Notes: generated by a model not told the origin, from the letters alone. A stretch of DNA of 7,529 nucleotides from Eubacteriales bacterium (GCA_030533315.1 JAUNJL010000093.1:1-7529), one strand, 5' to 3'; shown: positions 1 through 6,017, counted from the stretch's first letter. Numbers and translations: made by a program.

Positions 1-32
1 ACATAATTTAAAAATTCTGCGTTCGCATTCAT
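1..32 (-). CDS. Start of an unidentified gene, cut by the window edge
   Basis: An ATG at 32-30 on the minus strand opens a frame reading MNANAEFLNYV before the window ends. A strong AGAGGAGG ribosome binding site lies 7 nt upstream (about 40-47), so the start is credible although only eleven codons are visible. It follows sigE in the same orientation but has its own sigma-G-like promoter and sits beyond the sigE terminator. In Bacillus and many Clostridia this place is taken by sigG. These residues do not resemble the SigG N-terminus I know (which contains a KVEICGV-type stretch), so I do not call it sigG. The promoter suggests a forespore-expressed spore protein, which is inference. No family can be assigned from eleven residues. 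Confidence 0.6.
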   Translation of the reverse strand, partial: MNANAEFLNY

Positions 33-56
33 ATCTGCGCCTCCTCTTTTTTCTTT

Positions 57-85
57 TAAAATGCGCAGCTTTTTCCAAAATATGC
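57..85 (-). promoter_or_regulatory. Putative sigma-G-type (forespore) promoter
   Basis: On the minus strand GCATA (85-81) and CATTTTA (63-57) are separated by 17 nt. These match the known sigma-G pattern of GNATR, 17-18 nt, CATNNTA at every defined position. The start of transcription would fall near 50, about 18 nt before the ATG at 32 and just ahead of its AGAGGAGG site. The -35-like element alone would also fit sigma-F, but the -10-like element does not show the sigma-F GG. The region is AT-rich, so chance matches are possible. Confidence 0.5.
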
Positions 86-105
86 AGTTCCCAGGCAATT
101 TTACG

Positions 106-153
106 AAAAAAACGCAGCCCCCCGGATAAGTCTCTCCCAAAAGCCGCATTTTT
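106..153 (-). terminator. Rho-independent terminator after sigE
   Basis: It begins 12 nt after the sigE stop. On the minus strand AAAAATGCGGC (153-143) pairs with GCTGCG and the T-run (118-106), giving about 11 bp including two G-U pairs, and the 3' arm runs straight into seven T residues. The loop is long (about 24 nt) and may fold a small inner stem. Position and T-run support termination of the spoIIGA-sigE transcript; the long loop lowers certainty. Confidence 0.6.
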
Positions 154-165
154 CCCTTCACAACC

Positions 166-897
166 TTATTCGTATTTCACGATCTCCTTTTTCAGCCGTT
201 TCATAATGCGCTTTTCCAGGCGGGAAATATAGGACTGGGAAATTCCCAAAAGGTCGGCCACCTCCTTCTGAGTCTTCTCCCTTCCCTCGCTCCTGCCCAG
301 TCCAAAACGCAGCCTGATAATGGTCTGCTCCCTCTTGGACAGCTTGGAAATCGCCTTTCCCAAAAGGCGAATTTCCACCTCGTCCTCCAGGTGACGGGAG
401 ATCACGTCCTCGTCCGTTCCCAAAATATCGGAAAGAAGAAGCTCGTTTCCATCCCAGTCCACGTTCAGGGGTTCATCTATGGACACCTCCAGCTTTGTCT
501 TGCTGTTCCTCCGAAGATACATGAGGATCTCATTTTCAATGCAGCGGGAGGCATAGGTCGCCAGCTTGATCTTTTTTACCGGGTTAAAGGTATTGATGGC
601 CTTGATCAGGCCGATGGTTCCTATGGAGATCAGATCCTCCACCCCCACTCCCGTATTGTCAAACTTTTTGGCGATATACACAACCAGCCTTAGATTATGC
701 TCAATAAGCTGTGCCTTTGCCTCCTCCGCCTGGTCTGTCTCCAGCTTTCCGATCAAAAAGCTTTCCCGTTCCCCCTCCAACGGCGGCGGCAGAATGTCGT
801 TTCCCCCGATGTAATAGATCTCCCTCGGTCTTGTCAGCACCAGCCTGGGAAGAAATGGGAACGGATATTCGTTTACACGGACTGCTGTTCTGTTCAT
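166..897 (-). CDS. sigE: RNA polymerase sporulation sigma factor SigE (pro-sigma-E)
   Basis: Early mother-cell sigma factor, made as an inactive membrane-associated precursor and activated when SpoIIGA removes the N-terminus. At 243 residues it is close to the 239 of Bacillus subtilis. The conserved YYIGG (28-32) and LPPPL (36-40) mark the processing boundary and start of the mature protein, so the pro-sequence is about 28 residues. Region 2 is nearly invariant: [12 protein letters not shown] (68-79), [14 protein letters not shown] (87-100) and [23 protein letters not shown] (split at 108-118 and 119-130). Region 4 spans about 186-238 with the helix-turn-helix [20 protein letters not shown] (210-229). 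The ATG lies 8 nt after an AGGAGGGG site. It follows spoIIGA by 14 nt in the same operon and is followed by a terminator. The pro-sequence is unusual, with prolines at 12, 14, 17 and 24. Identification is very secure. Confidence 0.98.
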   Translation of the reverse strand: MNRTAVRVNEYPFPFLPRLVLTRPREIYYIGGNDILPPPLEGERESFLIGKLETDQAEEAKAQLIEHNLRLVVYIAKKFDNTGVGVEDLISIGTIGLIKAINTFNPVKKIKLATYASRCIENEILMYLRRNSKTKLEVSIDEPLNVDWDGNELLLSDILGTDEDVISRHLEDEVEIRLLGKAISKLSKREQTIIRLRFGLGRSEGREKTQKEVADLLGISQSYISRLEKRIMKRLKKEIVKYE

Positions 898-905
898 AGA
901 TGTGA

Positions 906-915
906 CCCCTCCTAA
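906..915 (-). promoter_or_regulatory. sigE ribosome binding site overlapping the spoIIGA stop codon
   Basis: The minus strand reads TTAGGAGGGG (915-906). The TAG stop of spoIIGA (914-912) forms the first part of the Shine-Dalgarno sequence of sigE, 8 nt before its ATG. The arrangement suggests that ribosomes finishing spoIIGA re-initiate on sigE, tying the amounts of protease and substrate. The sequence is direct; the coupling is inference. Confidence 0.75.
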
Positions 916-1760
916 TGCAATAGACTTGAATTTAAAAGCACCTTATACTCTTTTCCCAAAGCGGAGGGTTCCACGGCCAACGCAAACACCGGTCTGTCAA
1001 TATGAACCACTTCCCCGGGAGTATGAATCATCAGGTCTTCCAGTGTGACCGCCAGCAAAATCCCCCTCCCTTCCATGGTCTGATAAGGGAGAAAACGAGG
1101 ATGTAAACCGGCAAGCTCTGTACTTTCAAGCTCCCCTGGGTTCTCTTTCAGGTGTTTCAGCTTTTCCACAAGCGCTTTCGTCAGGAGCTTTTCCAGAAGC
1201 ATCGGCTCCACGATGGAGACCGGCGCCCCGTTTACCGGATCCGCCAGAAGGTTTCCCGTGTCATAAAGCCCGTAGGACGACTGTACTCTCCCACCATAGG
1301 ACAGGGTGACGGGGTAAAGATTCCTTCGGCCCGCCCAAAAGGACTCCCAAAAACAAAAAAGGGCTGTCAGTCCCAGGTACATGCACACCGTCGTCAGCAG
1401 ACAACAGGCGGGGGAAAGGAGTCGTCCGCCTAAGGCGGCCTCCCAAACACCCCCTGCAAAAAAAGCAGCAAGATACAGGGTCATCACGGCCTTTCCCAGC
1501 AGGCTTCCTTTTTTTAGGCCCAGTCCCAGCACCACCATGCCTGCTGCGCAGGCTCCATGCAGCGCTATGACCGTCCAGAAGAAGGTTCCCCCAGGTACAT
1601 ATAGGATCAGACAGGAAAAAAGGGCGCCTGCGGCCGATGCCGCAAGGATCCGCAGAGAAGATCTCTTACAGTGGAAGATCCTCCCTGCCGCCTGCAGGAG
1701 AAGGTAATCCATCAAAAGGTTGACGGCAAAGACCACGTCTATGTATACCTTTTCATACAT
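912..1760 (-). CDS. spoIIGA: Sigma-E processing peptidase SpoIIGA
   Basis: Membrane-embedded aspartic protease that cleaves pro-sigma-E at the sporulation septum in response to the forespore signal SpoIIR. The N-terminal part (about 5-140) is hydrophobic with about five membrane segments, opening with [19 protein letters not shown], a family hallmark. The cytoplasmic C-terminal domain carries the catalytic motif DTGN (D167, T168, G169), followed by [15 protein letters not shown] (171-185). It ends in LLNSSLLH, similar to the conserved family tail. It is 282 residues against 309 in B. subtilis. I chose the ATG at 1760 because an AGGGGG site lies 6 nt upstream; a TTG at 1805 would add 15 residues lying in the leader and not typical of the family. 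It is first in the operon with sigE, behind a Spo0A-type promoter. The DTGN motif and the next gene make the call secure. Confidence 0.96.
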   Translation of the reverse strand: MYEKVYIDVVFAVNLLMDYLLLQAAGRIFHCKRSSLRILAASAAGALFSCLILYVPGGTFFWTVIALHGACAAGMVVLGLGLKKGSLLGKAVMTLYLAAFFAGGVWEAALGGRLLSPACCLLTTVCMYLGLTALFCFWESFWAGRRNLYPVTLSYGGRVQSSYGLYDTGNLLADPVNGAPVSIVEPMLLEKLLTKALVEKLKHLKENPGELESTELAGLHPRFLPYQTMEGRGILLAVTLEDLMIHTPGEVVHIDRPVFALAVEPSALGKEYKVLLNSSLLH

Positions 1761-1850
1761 AAAAAGCCCCCTATGACCTGTCTGCCGGTTTCCGTCAGCC
1801 GCCAAGAGGGCCTCCGAAAGCCTGGCTCCTTCACTTTGGTAAGTGAGCCC

Positions 1851-1884
1851 ATTATAAGGTCAAAGGGGGTGCAGATTTTGTCAA
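1851..1884 (-). promoter_or_regulatory. spoIIG-type promoter of spoIIGA-sigE, 22-bp spacer
   Basis: On the minus strand a perfect -35 TTGACA (1884-1879) and a perfect -10 TATAAT (1856-1851) are separated by exactly 22 nt. That is too far for unaided sigma-A holoenzyme but is the known spacing of the B. subtilis spoIIG promoter, which needs Spo0A-P. No better -35 lies 17 nt from the -10. Transcription would start near 1844, giving an mRNA leader of about 84 nt before the ATG at 1760. Confidence 0.8.
1877..1883 (-). promoter_or_regulatory. Candidate Spo0A box overlapping the -35
   Basis: TGACAAA on the minus strand differs by one base from the 0A box TGNCGAA and lies over the -35 element at about -39 to -33. 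The opposite strand reads TGTCAAA at the same place, also one mismatch, because the site is palindromic. In B. subtilis Spo0A binds just upstream of and over the spoIIG -35 region. The overlap with a consensus -35 makes a chance match possible. Confidence 0.4.
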
Positions 1885-1903
1885 AACAGGGAAGGTGGTT
1901 CCC
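1883..1903 (-). terminator. Weak terminator after aroD
   Basis: On the minus strand GGGAA (1903-1899) and TTCCC (1893-1889) form a 5-bp stem with loop CCACC, followed by TGTTTT (1888-1883). It starts 16 nt after the aroD stop. The stem is short and the T-run interrupted, so termination may be partial. Its T-run overlaps the -35 of the spoIIGA promoter. Confidence 0.4.
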
Positions 1904-1919
1904 AGAATTTATCGTGGTT

Positions 1920-2690
1920 TCACGTAATACTTCGACATTGATGGAGGGTTTCCAGCATGATGCGGAGCCTCTCAATGGGGAGCTGTCCAGGTGCGGAGGG
2001 AGCTCCCACCGTTCCAAAGGTCAGACAGGAGCCGAAGCTTTCTCCCGCAATCCGGCTGACGGCGCCAATGCTTCCCATGGACATGGAGATCAGGGGGCGG
2101 CTGGTCATTCCCCACACCCGGCAGGTGGCACTCATCAGCGATACGACGTCCTGGAAATCCCCTGGCATCACCGCCAGCTTCAGGATGTCCGCCCCGGAGC
2201 CCTCCATGGCCTGAAATCTTCTCAGAAGCAGGTCCTCCCCGTCCGTCTTCTCAAAATCGTGGGCGGAGGCGATGACTTTTCCTCCAGCTTCCTGGATCCG
2301 CTGGATCAGCTCCTTTTTTCTCTTTTCCTCTCCGAAGGCTTCCACATCCAGCAGATCCGCCTTTTTCGACCGGGCCGCCCAAAGGTTAAGCTTGATATAA
2401 TCTTCTGTCGAAATCTGGCAGCTTCCCCCCTCTTTTTTTGTACGTATGGTAAATAACAGGGGAACCTGTCCTAAAACGTCAGAAAGACTCCACAGCGTTT
2501 TTTCCATTTCGCCCTGGTCACCCAGACCTTCATAAAAATCGGCCCGCCACTCCACCAGGTCGGCTCCGGCCCCGGCCGCCCCGCGGGCTTCCGCCAAAAG
2601 GGCCTCTCTCTTCTTTGCCGTTATAGGCACACAGATTTTTGGCATCCCTTCTCCCAAAAGGATGTCTCTGATTTTCAAAGGCTTTGTCAT
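1920..2690 (-). CDS. aroD: Type I 3-dehydroquinate dehydratase
   Basis: Cytoplasmic enzyme that interconverts 3-dehydroquinate and 3-dehydroshikimate through a lysine Schiff base, in aromatic amino acid synthesis or quinate breakdown. At 256 residues it matches the 252 of E. coli AroD, and the active-site residues fall at almost the same numbers: E47 and R49 in VEWRADF, R83 in TIRTKKEGG, H144 in ASAHDF, Schiff-base K171 in ILKLAVMP, R213 in AVSRIAGE and Q236 in APGQLPI. The signature SMSMGSIGAVSRIAGESFGS spans 202-221. The ATG at 2690 is preceded at 10 nt by GAGGAG and gives the normal family N-terminus; an upstream in-frame extension would run through the divergent promoter region and into aroE. 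It is transcribed away from aroE, 67 bp apart. No clear sigma-A promoter of its own is visible in that gap. Its last codons hold a candidate Spo0A box for spoIIGA. Confidence 0.97.
   Translation of the reverse strand: MTKPLKIRDILLGEGMPKICVPITAKKREALLAEARGAAGAGADLVEWRADFYEGLGDQGEMEKTLWSLSDVLGQVPLLFTIRTKKEGGSCQISTEDYIKLNLWAARSKKADLLDVEAFGEEKRKKELIQRIQEAGGKVIASAHDFEKTDGEDLLLRRFQAMEGSGADILKLAVMPGDFQDVVSLMSATCRVWGMTSRPLISMSMGSIGAVSRIAGESFGSCLTFGTVGAPSAPGQLPIERLRIMLETLHQCRSIT
1931..1937 (-). promoter_or_regulatory. Candidate distal Spo0A box inside the aroD 3' end
   Basis: The minus strand reads TGTCGAA, a perfect 0A box in promoter orientation, at about -93 to -87 from the predicted spoIIGA start. 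This is close to where the upstream Spo0A site lies in the B. subtilis spoIIG promoter. It sits within the last codons of aroD. A seven-base match alone is weak, but position and promoter type support it. Confidence 0.5.
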
Positions 2691-2693
2691 TTC

Positions 2694-2722
2694 TTGACAT
2701 CTCCTCTTCTGTAGAATAAAAT
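2694..2722 (+). promoter_or_regulatory. Sigma-A promoter of aroE
   Basis: TTGACA (2694-2699) and TAAAAT (2717-2722) are separated by 17 nt, matching the sigma-A consensus at 11 of 12 positions. Transcription would start near 2729, about 29 nt before the aroE ATG. The -35 lies 3 nt upstream of the aroD start codon, and the spacer covers the aroD ribosome binding site (2701-2706 on the other strand), so polymerase here would occupy the aroD initiation region. Confidence 0.75.
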
Positions 2723-2757
2723 GAAAGAACAAATTCATCACAACGGAGGTAAACCTT

Positions 2758-3627
2758 ATGATCCCGATCACCGGCCACACACAGCTGACTGCCCTTCTGG
2801 GGAGTCCTGTCGCCCACAGCATTTCCCCGCTGATGCACAACGAATCCTTCCGGCTTCTGGGACTGGACTATGTCTATCTCTGCTTCGACGTAGACGAACA
2901 GGGACTTCTCGCAGCCGTGGAGGGGCTCCGCACCTGCCAGGCCCGGGGCTTTAACCTGACGATGCCCAACAAGAACAAGGTAACAGAGCTTCTGGACGAT
3001 CTCTCCCCTGCCGCCCGGCTCATCGGCGCCGTCAATACGGTGGTCAACCAAAATGGACGGCTCATCGGCTGGAATACCGATGGCGTCGGCTACATGCAGG
3101 CCGCCAGGGACGCCGGCTGCGATCTCACCCAAAAGACCATCACCATCATGGGAGCCGGAGGTGCGGCCACGGCGATCTGTGCCCAGGCAGCCCTGGACGA
3201 GGTGGAGGCGATCCACATATTCGCCCGAAAAACCAGCCGATTCTGGGACCGCACCGAGCGCCTTGTCCAGACCATCAATGACACCCTTCCCTGCAGGGCC
3301 TTCCTCCACGACAACGAGGATCAAAAGGCACTCAGGGAAGCCATCTCCCTGAGCGCCCTTCTCATCAACGGAACCTCCGTGGGAATGGCCCCCGCCGTGG
3401 ACGAAACCATCATCCAGGATCCAGGGCTGTACCGCCCGGAGCTGGTGGTCTCCGACGTGATATACAATCCCAGGGAGACCCGCTTTCTCCGGGACGCAAG
3501 GCTGGCTGGCTGCCGTACCTTCAACGGAATGTACATGCTGCTTTTTCAGGGCGCCGAGGCCTTCCGTCTGTGGACCGGACGGGACATGCCCGTGGACGAG
3601 ATCCGAAAAAAGTTCTTTTCAAAATGA
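2758..3627 (+). CDS. aroE: Shikimate/quinate dehydrogenase, YdiB-like
   Basis: NAD(P)-dependent oxidoreductase that reduces 3-dehydroshikimate to shikimate; the YdiB branch also acts on quinate. It is 289 residues, near E. coli YdiB (288) and longer than classical AroE (about 272). The substrate domain holds SISPLMHN (21-28), catalytic K72 in TMPNK and D108 in WNTDG. The nucleotide domain has MGAGGAA (131-137), then NGTSVGM (204-210), VIYNPRET (234-241) and FQGAEAF (263-269). TMPNK resembles the SMPNK of YdiB, not the VPFK/VPHK of classical AroE. The cofactor loop reads FARKTSRF (155-162), lacking the classical NRTxxR signature and the aspartate of YdiB (RRDEFF), so cofactor preference is uncertain. 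GGAGG lies 8 nt before the ATG. It diverges from aroD and converges on thrS. The family is certain; biosynthetic versus catabolic use is open. Confidence 0.93.
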   Translation: MIPITGHTQLTALLGSPVAHSISPLMHNESFRLLGLDYVYLCFDVDEQGLLAAVEGLRTCQARGFNLTMPNKNKVTELLDDLSPAARLIGAVNTVVNQNGRLIGWNTDGVGYMQAARDAGCDLTQKTITIMGAGGAATAICAQAALDEVEAIHIFARKTSRFWDRTERLVQTINDTLPCRAFLHDNEDQKALREAISLSALLINGTSVGMAPAVDETIIQDPGLYRPELVVSDVIYNPRETRFLRDARLAGCRTFNGMYMLLFQGAEAFRLWTGRDMPVDEIRKKFFSK

Positions 3628-3631
3628 TCCT

Positions 3632-3655
3632 CCCCATCCGTACCGCCAGATGGGG
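3632..3655. repeat. Inverted repeat in the aroE-thrS gap
   Basis: CCCCATC (3632-3638) and GATGGGG (3649-3655) form a perfect 7-bp stem with a 10-nt loop, 4 nt after the aroE stop. Neither strand has a run of T after it, so it is a hairpin without the full terminator signature. It may protect the aroE mRNA 3' end or back up the neighbouring hairpin. Confidence 0.45.
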
Positions 3656-3675
3656 CCCGATGACCTTCATCATGG

Positions 3676-3711
3676 GGCGGCAGCTCAGATACCTGGGCCG
3701 CCGCCTTATTT
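3676..3711 (+). terminator. Hairpin terminator between convergent aroE and thrS
   Basis: GGCGGC (3676-3681) pairs with GCCGCC (3700-3705), and inside it CTCAG (3684-3688) pairs with CTGGG (3693-3697) around the tetraloop ATAC, with a small internal loop. On the plus strand TTATTT follows, a modest T-run suiting aroE termination. On the minus strand the stem begins directly after the thrS stop codon (3706-3708) but no T-run follows, so action on thrS is less certain. Confidence 0.55.
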
Positions 3712-5640
3712 GCCCTCTTCCTGCACCTGGACCTGCCGGTTTTCCCTTGTGCGGATCTCTTCCTTCACGGATGCCACAAAGCTGTCCAGATCCTTGGCTC
3801 CCTCATCTCCAAGGAAACGGCTTCTCACGGAAACCACGCCTTCTTCCTCTTCCTTGGCTCCCACCACCAGCATGTATGGGATCTTCTGAAGCCTTGCCTC
3901 TCGGATCTTATAACCGATCTTTTCTGCCCGGGTGTCTATCTCAGCCCGGATCCCTGCCTCCTGCAGAACGTCCAGCACTTTCTTTCCATAGTCCATATAT
4001 TTCTCGGAAATGGGGAGAACCTTCACCTGAACCGGCGCCAGCCACGTGGGGAATGCCCCTGCAAAGTGCTCAATCAGGATCCCGATGAAACGCTCGATGG
4101 ATCCGAAGGCAACCCTGTGGATGGTGATGGGGCGGTGCTTTTCCCCGTCTGCGCCAATGTACTCACAGTTGAAGCGCAGGGGAAGCTGGAAATCCAGCTG
4201 GATGGTACCGCACTGCCAGGTTCTTCCGATGGAATCCTCCAGATGGAAGTCGATCTTGGGGCCATAGAAGGCTCCGTCTCCCTCGTTCACCACATAGTCA
4301 AGCCCCAGATCATCCAGGGCTCCCCGAAGGGCGTCCGTGGCCATCTCCCAGTCCTCGTCGCTTCCCATGGAATCCTCCGGGCGGGTGGAAAGCTCCACAT
4401 GGTACTTAAAGCCGAACAGCTGGTAAACGCTGTCGATCAGGCGCGCCACTCCCTTGATCTCGTCCCGGATCTGCTCAGGCATCATGAAGATATGGGCATC
4501 ATCCTGGGTAAAGCAGCGCACCCGCATCAAGCCGTGGAGCTGGCCAGATTTCTCATGGCGATGTACCAGGCCCAGCTCTCCCATACGGATCGGAAGATCC
4601 CTGTAGGAACGGGGCTCTGACTGGTACACCAGGATCCCTCCGGGACAGTTCATCGGCTTGATGGCAAAATCCTGCTCGTCAATGACGGTGGTGTACATAT
4701 TTTCCTTGTAGTGATCCCAGTGACCGGAGGTCTCCCACAGATGGCGGTTCAATATGATGGGAGTGGAGATCTCCACGTATCCGGCCTTCTGGTGGATCTC
4801 TCTCCAGTAATCCAAAAGAGTATTTTTCAGCACCATGCCCTTTGGCAGGAAAAATGGGAATCCAGGACCCTCCTCACTCATCATAAACAGGCCCAGCTCC
4901 TTGCCCAGCTTACGGTGATCCCGCTTCTTGGCCTCCTCCATGCGGGTGAGATACTCATCCAGATCCGCTTTCTTGGAATAGGCAGTACCATAGATCCTGG
5001 TAAGCATCTTGTTCTTCTCACTGCCTCTCCAGTATGCGCCTGCAAGACTGGTGAGCTTAAAGGCCTTGACCGGCTTCGTGGTCATCAGATGGGGGCCGGC
5101 ACAGAGATCCACAAACTCTCCCTGCTGGTAAAAGCTGATCTCTGCATCCTCTGGAAGATCCTGGATCAGCTCTACCTTGTATGGCTCGTTCTTCTCCTGG
5201 AAGTAGGCGATGGCGTCCTCCCTGGATTTTGTGAAGCGGGTGATGGCCAGGTTTTCCTTTACGATCTTCTTCATTTCCCCCTCGATCTTCGTCAGATCCT
5301 CCGCCGTGATGGGGGTATCGCTGTCCACGTCATAGTAAAAGCCCTCGGCAATGGACGGTCCAATGGCCAGCTTCACCTGGGGATACAGGCGTTTGATGGC
5401 CTGGGCCATGATGTGGGAAGCCGTGTGACGGAAGGCCGCCCTTCCTCCTTCGCTGTCAAAGGTGAGGATGTTCAGCTGGCAGTCCTTGTCCAAAACGGTA
5501 CGCAGATCCTCTACCTGGCCGTCCACCTCTCCTGCACAGGCAGCCCTGGCCAGCCCCTCACTGATGTCTGAGGCGATGTCCAGAATGGATCTTGCCTCCT
5601 GGTATTCCCTTTGGGAACCATCTTTCAATGTAATGATCAT
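3706..5640 (-). CDS. thrS: Threonyl-tRNA synthetase
   Basis: Class II synthetase that charges tRNA-Thr and edits mischarged serine. At 644 residues it matches the usual 640-645. The TGS domain covers about 1-62. The editing domain has HTASH (H72, H76) and DLCAGPH (C180, H184). The catalytic core has the zinc ligands C332 (MNCPGG), H383 (DDAHIF) and H508 (ITIHRVAFGS), motif 2 around RMGELGLVHRHEKSG (352-366), and motif 3 in VAFGSIERF (510-518). The anticodon-binding domain begins near APVQVKVLPI (535-544), with RAEKIGYKIREA (571-582). The ATG at 5640 is preceded by AGGAAG at 7 nt and gives the standard MIITLKDGS start; the frame stays open upstream to 5742 by chance through the leader. It is a single-gene unit controlled by a T-box leader. 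Nothing is missing or broken. Confidence 0.98.
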   Translation of the reverse strand: MIITLKDGSQREYQEARSILDIASDISEGLARAACAGEVDGQVEDLRTVLDKDCQLNILTFDSEGGRAAFRHTASHIMAQAIKRLYPQVKLAIGPSIAEGFYYDVDSDTPITAEDLTKIEGEMKKIVKENLAITRFTKSREDAIAYFQEKNEPYKVELIQDLPEDAEISFYQQGEFVDLCAGPHLMTTKPVKAFKLTSLAGAYWRGSEKNKMLTRIYGTAYSKKADLDEYLTRMEEAKKRDHRKLGKELGLFMMSEEGPGFPFFLPKGMVLKNTLLDYWREIHQKAGYVEISTPIILNRHLWETSGHWDHYKENMYTTVIDEQDFAIKPMNCPGGILVYQSEPRSYRDLPIRMGELGLVHRHEKSGQLHGLMRVRCFTQDDAHIFMMPEQIRDEIKGVARLIDSVYQLFGFKYHVELSTRPEDSMGSDEDWEMATDALRGALDDLGLDYVVNEGDGAFYGPKIDFHLEDSIGRTWQCGTIQLDFQLPLRFNCEYIGADGEKHRPITIHRVAFGSIERFIGILIEHFAGAFPTWLAPVQVKVLPISEKYMDYGKKVLDVLQEAGIRAEIDTRAEKIGYKIREARLQKIPYMLVVGAKEEEEGVVSVRSRFLGDEGAKDLDSFVASVKEEIRTRENRQVQVQEEGK

Positions 5641-5728
5641 GATACTTCTTCCTTTCTTATATAGTAGATTTTGCTTTGGCAAAAAACGAATCCCCCCTGT
5701 AAAAGACGCCTTCCGGCTCCCACACGGC

Positions 5729-5765
5729 AAAAAGTCCCTCACAGCGCCTTCGCACTGTGAGGGAC
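5729..5765 (-). terminator. T-box-controlled attenuator terminator of thrS
   Basis: On the minus strand GTCCCTCACAG (5765-5755) and CTGTGAGGGAC (5744-5734) form a perfect 11-bp stem followed by five T residues (5733-5729). It lies 13 nt after the T-box sequence and about 90 nt before thrS. Its 5' arm contains CCCT, which would pair with the T-box when uncharged tRNA-Thr is bound. Confidence 0.92.
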
Positions 5766-5982
5766 GATCTATCTGCTCGCGGTTCCACCCTGCTTGCCAG
5801 GCGTACTGTGTACGGCCATGGCCACTCTCATGATGGTAACGGTATCACCGGGCCGGATCAGGGCCGCTCAGAGGTAGTTTTCGGCTGCTTCCCGATAAGG
5901 CGCTCCCACCTGCCCGCCTCTCTCTGGAACGTTCCACAGCGTACTCGTCTCGTCAACGCATTTGCTTATTGGTTTGGTTCTG
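5729..5982 (-). promoter_or_regulatory. T-box riboswitch (tRNA-Thr responsive) upstream of thrS
   Basis: The leader of thrS carries a complete T-box element that binds uncharged tRNA and switches a terminator to an antiterminator. The T-box sequence AGGGTGGAACCGCG is at 5791-5778. Stem I begins near 5960 with GACGAGACGAGTAC and includes the CCAGAGAG motif (about 5926-5919). The specifier loop reads GAAAACTACCTCTGAG, placing ACT (5878-5876, a threonine codon) before the conserved purine. A stem III candidate is at 5817-5800 (CGTAC/GTACG). The terminator at 5765-5729 competes with pairing of AGGG in the T-box to CCCT downstream. Threonine specificity follows from the codon and from thrS itself. 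Confidence 0.93.
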
Positions 5983-5988
5983 CCCCTC

Positions 5989-6017
5989 ATTATATCTTCG
6001 GTCCCCTTGTTTGTCAA
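5989..6017 (-). promoter_or_regulatory. Consensus sigma-A promoter of thrS
   Basis: On the minus strand TTGACA (6017-6012) and TATAAT (5994-5989) are separated by 17 nt, a perfect match to the sigma-A consensus in both boxes and spacing. Transcription would begin near 5982, giving a leader of about 340 nt. It suggests high constant initiation, with control left to the T-box terminator. Confidence 0.9.

Noticed and set aside
1824..1849. Imperfect inverted repeat over the predicted spoIIGA start site (GGCT/AGCC with inner CACTT/AAGTG)
   Set aside because: The predicted start lies inside one arm, so it would not fold intact in the mRNA. It could be an operator, but nothing else supports that.
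1739..2017. Open minus-strand frame across the spoIIGA promoter, with a stretch (RLTETGRQVI) recalling a winged-helix regulator tail
   Set aside because: It overlaps the aroD end in another frame, runs through the promoter and spoIIGA start, and has no ribosome binding site; the resemblance is too short to mean anything.
2530..3324. Long minus-strand open frame antisense to aroE, running into aroD
   Set aside because: It has low-complexity shadow composition, overlaps two secure genes in other frames, and has no recognisable family.
4711..5571. Long plus-strand open frame of 286 codons opposite thrS
   Set aside because: It is an antisense shadow of a highly conserved gene, with no plausible domain and no ribosome binding site recognised.
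5655..5684. Possible second thrS promoter (TTGCCA and TATAAG on the minus strand)
   Set aside because: The spacer is only 15 nt, and a promoter there would bypass the T-box; the AT-rich TTTTGC/GCAAAA hairpin at 5669-5684 explains part of the pattern.
5641..5742. In-frame upstream extension of thrS
   Set aside because: It would begin in the T-box terminator, adds residues not seen in ThrS, and the ATG at 5640 has a proper ribosome binding site and standard N-terminus.
5925..5936. 12-bp palindrome TGGAACGTTCCA, operator-like
   Set aside because: It lies within Stem I of the T-box leader, downstream of the promoter, and is explained by RNA structure.
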